In this document: positions 35,715 through 47,596 of the stretch, piece by piece
Numbering within the stretch: the first letter of the stretch is position 1
Layout of the letters: every line of letters begins with the position of its first letter
Made by a program: the position numbers and the translations under genes
The notes under the pieces: model-generated
What the model was told of the DNA's origin: nothing
Seen by the model: only the letters and a program-made list of their open reading frames with translations
The model's database searches: none
Source: Haberlea rhodopensis
Lineage: Eukaryota; Streptophyta; Magnoliopsida; Lamiales; Gesneriaceae
Assembly (NCBI GenBank): GCA_907163345.1
Contig: CAJQUN010000444.1
Span: 124,001 to 188,000, forward strand
Direction: 5' to 3'
Length of the DNA stretch: 64,000 bases

Positions 35715-38700
35715 ATGGAGAGTCAAGAGGTATTCAAGGATTTTGGTGTTTTAAATGATGATCTTATTCTTTCATCTGAAATTGGTGGTGGGTTGGAGCA
35801 AATAAATGTAAAAAATGGATTTGAGCAGGCTAGCTATGGAAATGGGATTTCGGATTCAGGTGGGTTCGAAACAGGAAAAGGGAATTTAGCAGATGAGGTT
35901 CTGGAGGATTTGGAGGAGTATTGGGAAGATATAAATGACCGGTTGATGATTTCAAGAATGGTTAGTGATTCTGTTATTAAGGGGATGGTGACTGCAGTGG
36001 AGCAAGAGGCTGCAGAAAGAGTCGCAACTAAAGAACTAGAAGTGGCCAATTTGAAGGAGTGCCTGCAATCCCGTGATGTGGATTCTAGCACATTTGAGCC
36101 TATAAGACTACCTGTTCTGCAGAATGTATATGGAAACAGGGATTCTGGGATGTTTTCAAGTTTTGTTGATGCATGTGTGAAGAACGATAAAATGAGGGAG
36201 ACTTTACATAGTTTCAGGAACGCTGCAGAAGAGCAATTCAAGCAGGTTGAGAAGGAGATTAATTATATTAGAGGATCTGATTCGATCAAGAAGATCTGTT
36301 CGGGTGTTGGGTTGATGGGGTTGGGTGGGATTTTACAGGAAAGGGAGTGTAAAAACCCTCAGGACATCAATCTGATTTTGGAGCAGCTGAAGACCAGTGT
36401 ATACACTTTTTTCATACAGGTTGATGATATTTTACAGAACTCAAAGATATCTCTTTGTGAGTGGCAGCAGGAGCAAGATGTATTAGGGAAACTAGAGGAT
36501 ACAGTAATTCAAAGTGTGATTAGAAGTCTTTATGTGGAGTATGAGGAGAAGCGGTGGGAACAGCATGCTCAAGTTTATGGAAATCGTGATGGTAAATGGC
36601 TCGAAAAGTTCAATGAGATATCTAGTTTACGAACTCAGTTAGATGCAATCGTGAAGTCTCTCTCACTCACTGAAACAGGGTTAGTTTCTCATGGATCTCA
36701 TGATTTGGACAATTTGCACCGCAAGGCCTTCAGTAATCATGTTAGTTTGGCAACGTCTCTTAGTGAAGGGAATGGACAGCTTGAGGCATTTAAAGCTAAT
36801 GTCCATGAGAGCTATGATTTTCAGCAGCTGAAGCACCTGTCTAAGGAAGACATGGTGAAGTATTTTAATGGCATCATAACTAGGATACGAAGGGATCATG
36901 AGTCTGCTATACAGCAGAGAACTGAAGAATATTTCAGTCTTAAGCGAGAATATCTTAATGAAAGGAGATCATATGTGACTCACAGGAAAGATGAGGAATT
37001 CAATGTACTTAGGAAAAAGATACCTGAAGTTATTACGAAATTGGATGGCTTCCTTTCAAAAAATAACAAGTTACCTGGAATGATAAACAATGCTGAGAGT
37101 GTAGTGAAATTGAAAGATAAACTTGAAAAACTTCATTCCGAAAATTGCCAGCTCAGAGATGCCCTTGCTGACAAGAAAAGTGAATTGAAGTCCCTAAAAG
37201 TGCAGGTTGCAGACATTGCTGGGAAATTGGTGCAGCAATCTTCAACTGAGGTAAATATGCTAAAGGTTGTAGCAGGTCTGAAGTCATCGGTGGAAGATTT
37301 ATGTATAGAAGCTTCGGTAACTGAAGAAGTACATAAATGTGCCCTGAAAGAGCTGATTGGACATATCAGAAGCAACTCTGAAGATTCAATCATGGAGCTT
37401 GCTATAATGCGAGAAATTTGTGATAATCTTCTCGTTCAAACTTCTCTTCCTGCTGAAACTTCTACAAAATGTGAAATTGATGATTCAGATATTGAACCAT
37501 TGATATTGCAAGAATTGAGTGGAATGGTATTCAAGGATGCTGTTAAGGATGCCATGGGAAAATTCAAAGACCTGTATCGAGAATTATTGTCCGAGAAGGA
37601 AATTAGAAATTCTCTACAAATAAAAGTTCTACAAATGGATAGTGAATTAAAATTGGAGGTTGAAGAAAAGGAAAGATTAAAGGAGCAGATACTTATTTTG
37701 GACAAAGAAATGGAACATAAGAAAATTTCAGCAATGGACTTGTCGATTTTATTGTCAAAAGAGAGGGAGCAGTTTGAGCTAGCCTCGCAAGAGGTAAGAA
37801 AGCTGAAAGAACATGTCGATCAGCAACAAACATTGGTAAGTGCTAGCAACAAGATGAAGGTTCAGCTTATGGAGGCAACAAAGAAGATTGAACTTGATAA
37901 AGCGGAAATACACAATCTAACTCAAAAACTTGACCAAACAGAAAAGGACTTAACAGAAACCATCGAAGAGAGAAACACAGCACTTGCTCTTGCTCAAGAA
38001 AGGCGTGATAGGTTAATTTCGAGGGAAGCTAGTGGGGATAAACAAAATAAGGAAATGGAAGTCGCTACTTTTGTCCTAAATGGAATGTCCAAAAAGCTTG
38101 ATGATTTTGAATGCAGAATTTTGGGGATGATCAAAAAGAATATTTTAAGGTACATGATGAAAATCTTATTCTTACATGCTTTATATAAGCTAAGCATATG
38201 GATTTGTGGGTTTTGTGATCTTTAAGTGGGAGAGAAATTTCCATGTTTGGCTTCCGATCAGGTTTTGCTGCTATTTACCTTCTTATATTAACTATTTTTC
38301 CGCTTGCTATTTCCAATTGTTGCATTCATGCTCTTTGAACTAATTACAATAAACCCTGTCTAAATGGGATGTATGAAAATGTCATGAATTTAAATGCTTA
38401 ATCCTTAAAAACTTCATAAAAACGATTTCAAATTATCAATTTGGGAAAGTTCTCCCCCCCACCCCCCCTCTCTCTTGTGATTCCAAGGCTGTTTCCTGGG
38501 CAAAATGGTACCTTTTCTACGCCATTTTAGTATATCAGATTTTGGTCGAGGATTATTGGGGCTTCTATCAGAGATTGATGTGAACCGAGATTCAGTACTA
38601 TCTCTTGCACACAGCATATTTTTCACGTTTTTGGCATACTCAAACATCAATTTAAAATCAAATTCCTATATTTTTTGTAATATCTGGTTGAAACACAGAG

Positions 38701-40000
38701 AGTCTGAGATTTACTTTGAAGATACATTGTATTAATGGTTTTTGGACTCATCTTTGTGTTGGTAGGCTGGAAGAATTGAGTTCTCATTTGAAATCTCTTA
38801 TCAAGACTGCCAATGAATTTAGAAGATCAGGGATCACATACAGATATAAACTGGAGGGAAGTTGTGCTGATCTCCAGAAGGCCGAGGCTGAGGTAAGGAC
38901 TTGACTTTAGGCTTGTGGATGTCAAAGCCTTGCACTAGGATGGTATGGTTAATGATTATGACTACATCATTCTTTATAGCATGCAGATCTATTGATTATA
39001 ATTGAAAATAGCACAGGTATAAAAAGTGTGCGGAATCGGGGAGAATAACTTATTTGTATCAGTGATATGTAAGCTGCAAAGTAAATTATAAGCTTTCTAG
39101 TGTAGGCGCATGCTATGTTGTAGTATGTTCTCTAGGACCTAATCTATTCATATGAATAATATTTTTTTTTTTCTGATTACTAAAAAAAAATGATTTGGGC
39201 TAGAAATAATTGACCACCTCTGTTCTTGGATCCTTTTTCCCCTATTCCCCACTCCGTTGCCTCCTGGATGACATAAAACTTTCATTGAGTGACCAAAAAA
39301 TCTATAAGGATTTTTGCTTATATTTATGCTTTGTATGCTTAATAGTAATAATTGACACCATGAATACAAGACTAATGATTAGGCATGACATTGTGAAACT
39401 CTTGCAAAACCATAGCATAATCAATAATAATATTAAGAAATTTGGATTGCTATTTTTTCCATTTCTTCCTGTTTGCGTTCAGTTTCATGGGCACAGTTAT
39501 CTGATTATAAGCATTTTTGGGTGTTTCAGGTCGATCTTTTAGGGGACGAAGTTGACGCTCTCTTGAGATTACTTGAAAAGATATATATTGCACTGGATCA
39601 TTATTCACCAATTTTAAAGCATTACCCTGGGGTAAGTGAGTATAAGTTTCTAGTGTCTTAGTTTTCTGTTGCACTCCAGCATCATTGATTTCATTCATTT
39701 GTCTGATATACCTTCTTCCACTGTAACTGAGTCATCCATGGATTTTGAGTTCTTTCCGTAAGCTATCAGAATAAGAGCAAATGCCCTGAAGGCTTTAACT
39801 TTTGTGCCACCTATTGACTTTTTTATTATGCCAGTAAAAATGTTGCATTGGCTCTACTTGTGCTTACTTATCCTGAGCAACGCTAGAGCTAGAAATCGTG
39901 CGTTACTTTATTGCAGATTATTGAGATCCTGGAATTGGTCAGAAGGGAATTGAGTGGAGAATCCATCAAGCTAACTGCACACATGGTAGGAGAAGCTTGA
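35715..40000 (+). CDS. WAP: WPP domain-associated protein (long coiled coil)
   Basis: Nuclear-envelope/Golgi-associated coiled-coil partner of WPP-domain proteins, as first described in tomato. Four exons: 35715-38149, 38766-38892, 39530-39631 and 39917-40000, all GT-AG, total 2748 nt, 915 residues, intact. Residues about 50-100 hold LEDLEEYWEDINDRLMISRM, the family signature. The long coiled coil runs from about residue 270 to 830 (for example KLKDKLEKLHSENCQLRDAL, LTQKLDQTEKDLTETIEER). The C-terminal exons encode the conserved LLGDEVDALLRLLEKIYIAL, LDHYSPILKHYPG and ILELVRRELSGES, then stop. The in-frame extension from 35616 was rejected because it does not resemble the family start. It is longer than the tomato protein as I recall it. 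Confidence 0.9.
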
Positions 40001-41429
40001 TCTAGAGACATCTGTTAAATGATTTTCTCAATTTTTGTGCATTTATTCTGATTATGTCAAGATTGATCGTGTGATGACATGAAAGTTCCTTGTTTCTTTT
40101 GTCTATGATCTGGAAATCATTGCTTTATTACCTGTATTTTCTGCACTGAATTGTCAATTTAATAGTCATTCATTTGCTCTATCTTGAATGCTTATCTACA
40201 TGTGCACTACACAAATTGTCAGCTAAGGGGAAATGAGTAAAAGGAGAAAGTGAGGTGAAGTTGATACTCGGAAAATGGTGCAAGTAAAGGTTTTGTGCAA
40301 AACAGAATGCGTTTTGATGGGAAGGAAAAAAAGGAAAATAGAACAGAAAAAAATACCGAAATACTTGTACACATTGGCATATCATTGCAGGGGCCAGGAT
40401 GGTTAATATGGATTCATGAGATTGGTTAAATCGAAAATGGTGCAAAGCCTTGTGTTTACTGTCTACATCATAGTACACAAAGTACAAATGGGCCGGAATT
40501 TTCAGCTCATATGATATCACCATTATGCATATAGCTAGCTTGCATTGTTTATCATGTATTTGCAAGAGCTAATGTAACTTCAGGTATAATTTTATATATA
40601 TTTTTAGGATGAAGGCAAACATCTTGAAGGACCAGTTGCTACTTTCTGAGCGGATGAAATGTTTGGACCTATCCAAGTACATTGATCGAGCTACCATATT
40701 GATCAATTTGCAGCAGTTTGGATTAAAAAAATGCCCATGCCCGCGACATCAAGGCGAGCTCTTTGCGGGGAAAAAAAAGCAGCCAAGAAAGTTGATAGAT
40801 CTGGTGACAAAGGCAAGAAGTCTGTTTTACTTTTTGCCGTGTACAAGCTGTAAGTGATATATGTTCTTCCCAGAGTTACAATTCCATGTAGATGACCACA
40901 TACGCACTGGTAGATTATATGAAAAGGTAAGCTTGCTCTAACATGACGATATATTTTCTTTCTTAAGAAATGGATGGTAATTTAACTCGTGTATAACTAA
41001 CTACATGTATACCAATTATGTAGCACGCCACTCCATTAGATTTTAGCTGCAAAAAGTTCATTTTCGCAGACGATGCAGCACTGACCGCCAATAGCATCGG
41101 TTAAACCCTTCTGCAGTATCCTTCCTTTTTCTAGGTTCAAATATTTGGCATTGTTATTGGGGGCTCAACCTTTTTGTTGGAACTTGTTAGGTGGAACTGC
41201 CCAAAATACGTAGAATAATGAAGATGGGCGACTGAGGCTCAGGGAAATTTAATATATTTGGTGTTTAGATTTTTGAAACATATAGATTTTTATTTTTATC
41301 AATTGATGGAGGTTTCAACATGAGATGCAATACAAGAAGGTAAAGCAAACTTGCATCCTTTTCATGTTTCGTTTGGAAGCATTTTAATTATTATTATTAT
41401 TATTATTGAATATTTTGGTCATAGTATAC
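40001..41429. other. 3' flank of WPP-associated gene, one unexplained ORF
   Basis: An 82-codon plus-strand ORF at 40609-40857 follows a good acceptor site (TATTTTTAG) and has some protein-like composition, but I do not recognise it. The WPP-associated gene already ends normally at 40000. A TTA microsatellite lies near 41387-41408. Confidence 0.3.
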
Positions 41430-41825
41430 TCGTAAAATCAGTAAAGATTTTTTTACCGATAAAAAAAATGGTTTTTAAAAAAGAAAAATCAACATCTCTA
41501 ACAATATTTCCACATTAAATATGGATTATTAGTAGTGCCATGTTTAAAGAAAATGGTACGATCCATCAGCACAAATAATTGAAAATAGGCCGAAAGTGGC
41601 CTGATTCATTTCCGGATCCTGTGTATAGTGGGAGCATCGTGCACCGTTCATAAAATCAATAAAAAAATTTTACCAATAAAAAATTGATTTTTAAAAAGAA
41701 AAATCAACATCTCTAATAACATTTTCGCATTAAATAAGGATTAGTGGTGCCATGTTTAATGAAAATGGTACGACCTTTATCTATCCATAAAGCTCAAATA
41801 ATTGAAATTATGTGACGCTTGAAAC
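41430..41825. repeat. Imperfect tandem duplication, ~215-bp period
   Basis: The segment 41430-41595 is repeated at about 41645-41820 with shared blocks such as AAGAAAAATCAACATCTCTAA and GTGCCATGTTTAA; both carry A-rich linkers. Non-coding. Confidence 0.7.
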
Positions 41826-42024
41826 CAGTGCTGTTTCCTCCCAAGTTAACAAGAATTGTCTTAAATTGAAAGAAATAATTAGAATTAGTGCACTCATGGC
41901 CACCAATTTTGTCTCGATATTTGGATTTGGATTATAATGGCATGTGAAGTTTATTCAAATTGGATACAGGCATACAGCATCATCACATGCCATTGTTTAT
42001 TGAAACACCCTTTTTAAGCATTCC

Positions 42025-42117
42025 ATTAGCTCTTCTGGCATAATCCTCTATTCTATGTGGGAGGGGTCTGTGTTCGAGTCTAGGATAACATATTTTTCAC
42101 TAAAAAAAAACAAACAA
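42025..42117 (+). mobile_element. Short tRNA-like SINE fragment
   Basis: TAGCTCTTCTGG (A-box-like) and TGTTCGAGTC (B-box-like) lie about 40 bp apart, followed by an A-rich tail (AAAAAAAAACAAACAAAAAA). Ends and target duplication were not established. Confidence 0.4.
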
Positions 42118-42220
42118 AAAATAATTATATATATTATATTAAAAAACACAATATAAGAAATTGGAGGTAGAGTACAGCACTTTCCTGTAAACTTCCCCTA
42201 GAATCTAATACAAAAACTTT

Positions 42221-42224
<4 letters not shown>

Positions 42225-42264
<40 letters not shown>

Positions 42265-42284
42265 TATATATATATATATATATT
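42225..42284. repeat. TA microsatellite
   Basis: Long TA dinucleotide run with a TTATATTA interruption. Replication or assembly length uncertainty is likely. Confidence 0.95.
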
Positions 42285-43880
42285 ACGTTAGACCAATAGT
42301 GTATACTTTCGTCAATACCGATTATTATAATACTTGGAGTATCTTGACATAGAGCCTCTTCCATTTATTTTTTTCTTAAAAATCATTTTTTAAATAAAAG
42401 ATCTCTTTTGAAAAAGTAATTCAAAGGTCAAAAGTGAAAAGCTAAAGATATATATTATTTCAATTTCTATAAAAATATAAAATTTAAAAACTATTTCATT
42501 CGTGGTGTTAAAATTACTTACATTTAAAAGAAAAACCCACTTCGAAAAAATAACGTTTAATAAAAAAAAACGTTTAAGATTGTAAGTCAATCCGTAATAT
42601 TGAATATTTACAAATTATTTTATATGAAATTGAGCATTGATCAATCTTTTCAGACAGATGCATGTGAGGATGACGAGTAATAGAGGTCTCACACTCCGCC
42701 AACCAACATTCATCTACCACTCACCCGATGTTCACGTGTTAAGATGTTATCATAACAAATATTATTTTTGTACAAGTAATTAGTTATGATAATAATAATA
42801 TTTACTCTGATAATAATATTTAACTCAAGCCACAACGGTAAACATTAAATTTTGAATTACTATAATAAATTTTAGCCTTTAACTTAGGTTAATTTTTTAA
42901 ATAGCCTTAAGTTCTAAATATATCCTTTAAGTTAATTTTTTAAAAGTAGCATTAGCCAGCATCACCTCAAAACTATTATTTTGGTCGATTAATGCACTTG
43001 ATAACTTGTGTAGAGGCTTTTTGTTTATCACAAACATTAATTAACTTGATTTTTTTGGTTCGCAAATCGTCGATTTCCACGGGCGAATTTTGTAAAGCTT
43101 GCAACTTTCTGAATGAGTTATGTAAAACAAAGATAACGCCAATTCATGAAGCAAAATTAAAAAAACTACATAGGTTGCTTTTTGTCAAAAGTTACATAAA
43201 AATCTAAACTCGTGATGAGTTTCTTTTCAATCGTATCAAGCTCTGATAGTAGATTATCGAAACTTCTGATTTGGTATTGTTCTTCTTGGGATATTAGATA
43301 GTTTGTAATCAGTAAATTTTCTGATTTGCATCGCTAAATTTCGCAGGATTTCGTGCTTCAATTCACAAATATCTTGATTTGCATCAGATTTGCGACGGAT
43401 TGTTCTTTGGTTACGTTCTTCGTCTTCTGTTTTGGTTGTTGCTCGTGCTTCATCGTCTAATTTGGTTGGTGCTCTTGCATCGCAATTCGCTTATCCTCGT
43501 GTTTTTATGTGAATCGATATTTTGTTGTAGTTCCTTTCGGGGAGAAATTGATTTTTGGATCGATTTTTTGATTTAATTAAATATCAGTAATTAACTGAGA
43601 TATATAAAGTATTATAAATGGTATTTTAAAAAATTTAAATAATAAAAGATTATACTGTATAATATTAAGTATTCTCCGATCATATTCCTTTCTCTTTTGA
43701 GACAAAAATAAAAAGATGACTGCAGTGAAGCAGTTACAACTTATGTGCAATAAAGTTTACAAGCAGATTAATTTTACAGATAACAATAATATACATATGC
43801 AGGATTCTCGACTCTTTTCTAAAGAAAACAAGACATATGACTAAATAAATGACATGAATGTTTCCCAATCTGTTTTGAAA
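42285..43880. other. AT-rich intergenic DNA upstream of HERK2-like gene
   Basis: No gene or defined element recognised. Short ORFs at 42992-43207 and 43379-43576 have no family resemblance. Confidence 0.3.
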
Positions 43881-44148
43881 CCTTAATCTCAGCCTAAACC
43901 TGTGTTCCATCTTCCTCCCGATTTTTCAAAAACTCCATGTTCCCCTTTTTGGGTTTTTTTTTCCTCTTCTTTTTTTTCAGTATGTTTAGGCTGACGGAGG
44001 AAAGATTGCATCTTTCCGTTATCGTACTGTTTTTCTGTAGTCGTTTGAAAATCCCTCTTTTCTTAACTGGTTCCTGGCTCAGATCTGCTAACTTATTGTT
44101 TGATTCAACAGTTCTTGGTGGCTTTGAGTCTTGATTTCTCTGATGAAG

Positions 44149-44293
44149 GTAACTTGATGTCTATGCTTATTGTTTTATTTTTATATTATTTTAGTTTCTT
44201 TATTATGAAAAGATCTTGGCTGGAGAGTGAGTGAATGCGCTGTAGAAAAATATGTGCACAAGATGGTAAAATTTGTTGGTGTTGTATTTGCAG
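44149..44293 (+). other. Probable 5' UTR intron of the HERK2-like gene
   Basis: A GT donor (GATGAAG/GTAACTTG) and an AG acceptor (TATTTGCAG/GTAACA) bracket 145 bp of T-rich sequence between a plausible leader (about 43880-44148) and the coding exon. Leader introns are common in this kinase family. Confidence 0.45.
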
Positions 44294-44478
44294 GTAACAA
44301 TTCCTATTGTTCAAGCCTACGATTTTTAATTTTTCTTTGATACCCGTCTGTACTTGAGTACTACTCACTGGTTCTTGCATTGGATTCTGAATTCTGTGAA
44401 GGGGAAAAAGAGAGACAACAGCGGGAGAAAAAAAGATCAAATAAAAATAAGAAATCTGGTTTGTTTTGCAAGAAGTGA

Positions 44479-46947
44479 ATGATGAAGGTTCAAGGCATGA
44501 GAATCTTCAGTACATTGTTTCTGGTGATTATATTTGTGTTTACGAGAACGGTCGAGTCTCAGATTCAGTCCTTTCTGATAAATTGTGGGTCGAATTCGAG
44601 TGTAAATGTGGATGATAGGAGATGGATTGGTGACAAAGTTTCTGGCAACAATTTCACCCTCATTGCTCCTGGTATCGAAGCCTCCACCACTATATTCAAT
44701 GGCGATCCGGTGTACGAGCCACTTTATAGAACTGCCAGAATTTTTACAGACAGCATGAATTATAGTTTTCAAGGAACAACAGGGAATTATTTTTTAAGGC
44801 TTCATTTCTACCCATTGATATTTGAAAACTACAATGCCAATGACTCTTACTTTGCTGTTGAGGTGAATGGCTTGAAGCTACTATCTGAATTCAATGTTCC
44901 TGGTGAGATTTTGTACAAGAACTCAAAATTTCCTGGTTCAACAGGTAATTCTAGTTTACTTTATTTGGTGAAGGAATATTTCCTTAGCGTTGAAGCCAGT
45001 GAAACTGTTCTTAATTTTGTTCCCTCAAAAGGCTCGTTTGGTTTCGTAAATGCAATAGAAATGATTCCAGAAGACAAGAAGATGTTCCTTGACTCGGTAA
45101 GGAGAGTGGGCGTAAATGGTGGCTTGAGCTCTTTGAATTTAAACAAACGGGGGATTGAAACCATGTATAGATTGAACGTTGGAGGCTCATCCATCAAACC
45201 TGCACAAGATTCCTTTTTCTGGAGAACGTGGGAAACTGATTCAGGTTACATGATAAATTCTGATGCTGGTTCAGAAATCCATAACAAATCTAACATTACT
45301 TATGCTACTCCGAATGATACAACACTGGCACCTCTTCTTGTCTATGAAACTGCAAGAACTTTGACGAATACGGAAGTATTGGAGAAGAGATTCAACATGT
45401 CATGGAAATTGGATGTCGATCCAGATTTTGATTATTTGGTCCGCCTGCACTTTTGTGAGCTCCTCTATGATAAGCCAAATCAGAGGATTTTCAGAATATA
45501 CATTGACAATAAAACTGCTGCAGACAACTTTGACATTTTTGTTCGAGCTGGAGGAATAAACAAGGCATATCATGAGGATTACATCGATTCTATTTCTTCT
45601 AAAACCAAGACTCTTTGGATACAATTAGGTCCTGATACAACTACTGGTTCTGCTGGAACCGATGCTCTCTTGAGCGGTTTGGAGATTTTCAAGCTTAGTC
45701 GGAATGGAAATCTTGCTTATGTACAAAAGTATAGCGATCCAGAAATTAAGAAAAGTTCAAGAAAGTTAATCCTTTGGGTCGGAATTGGATCTGGTATTGC
45801 TTCTATTGCCATTCTTGCAGCTATATGTATGCTGACTATCTGTTTTTGTAAGAAGAAGAGAGAAGAAAATGGTACCAAGAAGACCTCTCCAGGCTGGCGA
45901 CCTTTGTTCCTCCATGGTTCAATTTGGAACAGTACTGCCAATGCAAGAGGATCGATGAGTTTTCAGAGTCCAAATGGACAATTTGGCTCGGTCAGGTCTG
46001 GAAGACGCTTTACAGTAACAGAGATTAGAGCAGCAACCCATAACTTTGATGAAAGTTTAGTGATTGGTGTGGGAGGGTTTGGGAAGGTATACAAAGGAGA
46101 GATTGATGATGGGACGCTTGTCGCAATTAAGCGATCCAATCCACAATCTCAGCAGGGCTTGGCAGAATTTGAGACAGAAATTGAGATGCTGTCAAAACTA
46201 AGGCACCGGCATCTTGTCCCTCTGATTGGATTCTGTGATGAACAGAATGAAATGATTTTGGTGTACGAATATATGGCTAATGGAACCCTCAGGAATCATC
46301 TCTTTGGGAGCGACTTACCACCATTAAGTTGGAAGCAACGTTTGGAAGTGTGCATTGGTGCGGCCAGAGGATTACACTACCTTCATACAGGATCAGAGAG
46401 GGGAATCATCCACAGGGACGTCAAGACAACCAATATATTGTTAGATGTGAACTTTGTAGCAAAAATGGCTGATTTTGGCCTGTCCAAAACGGGTCCCTCA
46501 TTTGAGCACACGCATGTGAGCACTGCGGTAAAGGGAAGCTTCGGTTATCTTGATCCTGAATATTTCAGGCGACAACAGTTGACTGAGAAATCTGATGTTT
46601 ACTCATTTGGTGTGGTCCTTTTTGAAGTTGTTTGTGCCCGAGCCGTTATCAATCCCACATTACCGAAAGATCAGATAAATCTTGCAGAATGGGCATTGCG
46701 TTGCCAAATAGAAGGATCACTTGAGAGCATTCTTGATGAAGGACTCAGAGGAAAGTATTCTCCAGAATCATTGATGAGATTTGGAGAGATTGCTGAGAAA
46801 TGTCTTGCAGATGAGGGGAAGAACAGGCCGACAATGGGGGAAGTTCTTTGGCACTTGGAATATGTTTTGCAGCTTCAAGAAGCTTGGTTGCGCAGCAATG
46901 CTGGAGAACACTCAGGTTTCTGGCGTTCAATATTTGAGGCCTTTTGA
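44479..46947 (+). CDS. HERK2: CrRLK1L receptor kinase, HERCULES2-like (tail frameshifted)
   Basis: Malectin-like receptor kinase of the Catharanthus RLK1-like family, closest to Arabidopsis HERK2 (I recall At1g30570); these act at the plasma membrane in cell-wall sensing and growth. Single coding exon. Signal peptide residues 1-28 (FSTLFLVIIFVF). Tandem malectin-like domain to about residue 410 (FLINCGSNSSVNVDDRRWIG, RLHFYPLIFENYNAN, YRTARIF). Transmembrane segment about 429-453. Kinase about 523-795 with VGGFGKVYKG, catalytic lysine in VAIKRS, HRDVKTTN, ADFGLSK and LDPEYFRRQQLTEKSDVYSF, all consistent with an active kinase. As written the ORF ends at 46947 (822 residues). One extra base, best placed in GG at 46915-46916, diverts the tail; the +1 frame stays open to a stop at 47009-47011, giving about 843 residues, close to HERK2 length. 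Confidence 0.93.
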   Translation: MMKVQGMRIFSTLFLVIIFVFTRTVESQIQSFLINCGSNSSVNVDDRRWIGDKVSGNNFTLIAPGIEASTTIFNGDPVYEPLYRTARIFTDSMNYSFQGTTGNYFLRLHFYPLIFENYNANDSYFAVEVNGLKLLSEFNVPGEILYKNSKFPGSTGNSSLLYLVKEYFLSVEASETVLNFVPSKGSFGFVNAIEMIPEDKKMFLDSVRRVGVNGGLSSLNLNKRGIETMYRLNVGGSSIKPAQDSFFWRTWETDSGYMINSDAGSEIHNKSNITYATPNDTTLAPLLVYETARTLTNTEVLEKRFNMSWKLDVDPDFDYLVRLHFCELLYDKPNQRIFRIYIDNKTAADNFDIFVRAGGINKAYHEDYIDSISSKTKTLWIQLGPDTTTGSAGTDALLSGLEIFKLSRNGNLAYVQKYSDPEIKKSSRKLILWVGIGSGIASIAILAAICMLTICFCKKKREENGTKKTSPGWRPLFLHGSIWNSTANARGSMSFQSPNGQFGSVRSGRRFTVTEIRAATHNFDESLVIGVGGFGKVYKGEIDDGTLVAIKRSNPQSQQGLAEFETEIEMLSKLRHRHLVPLIGFCDEQNEMILVYEYMANGTLRNHLFGSDLPPLSWKQRLEVCIGAARGLHYLHTGSERGIIHRDVKTTNILLDVNFVAKMADFGLSKTGPSFEHTHVSTAVKGSFGYLDPEYFRRQQLTEKSDVYSFGVVLFEVVCARAVINPTLPKDQINLAEWALRCQIEGSLESILDEGLRGKYSPESLMRFGEIAEKCLADEGKNRPTMGEVLWHLEYVLQLQEAWLRSNAGEHSGFWRSIFEAF

Positions 46948-47011
46948 TGATTCAATAGCTGAGGAAGCACGAACTGAAGAAAATTCAAATACCTGCACCC
47001 CTACACAATAG

Positions 47012-47596
47012 GTCAGAAGCTCTATTTGATACTGTAATTTTTGGGTCTGCTTCTTTCCATTTTTTGGTGTGCACAAATATATTAGGATCGTGGAATCCTT
47101 GTCAGTAATTCCACTAGCACGAGTAGAGAAATGTGGTGGAGATGGACAAAGTAAAATTGCTATAGTATAGCTGCTGGCTTGAAGTCTTTTATTTACTCTC
47201 TTTGATTTTAATCGCGAGGTCCAATTCTTTGATTCTAGTATCGTTGTGTAGTTTGGAATGCCTATAACATATCAGGAAGTGAGTCATACTTACATGTGCG
47301 CTCTCTTTGTTCTTTTTGACGCCTAGTTTTACTTTGAAGTGCTGATCTTTTTTTTTCTTCAAGTCATACTTTCTGTGCGCAACTCGTTATGCACATCACT
47401 GGCCCTCATTCATTGTACTCTCTCATACTTCATCTTTTACGCAGTGATTGCAGTTTAAAATTTCATTTTTCTGTCTTAAGTTTTTGAGCTATATTTCATA
47501 TTTCATCTCGTCTTTCGTAATGTAAGCAGAAAATACTTGTTTCCATATGTGATGTTGACTGTAAAAATATATATCCTTGTGACAGCTTTGATGGGA
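47012..47596. other. Intergenic DNA between convergent HERK2 and beta-glucosidase genes
   Basis: Holds the 3' UTRs of two convergent genes. No other feature recognised. Confidence 0.35.

Noticed and set aside
40609..40857. 82-codon ORF after a good acceptor, possible extra exon of the WPP-associated gene
   Set aside because: The WPP-associated gene already ends with its conserved C-terminus at 40000, and this peptide matches nothing recognised; kept only as a remark in the flank entry.
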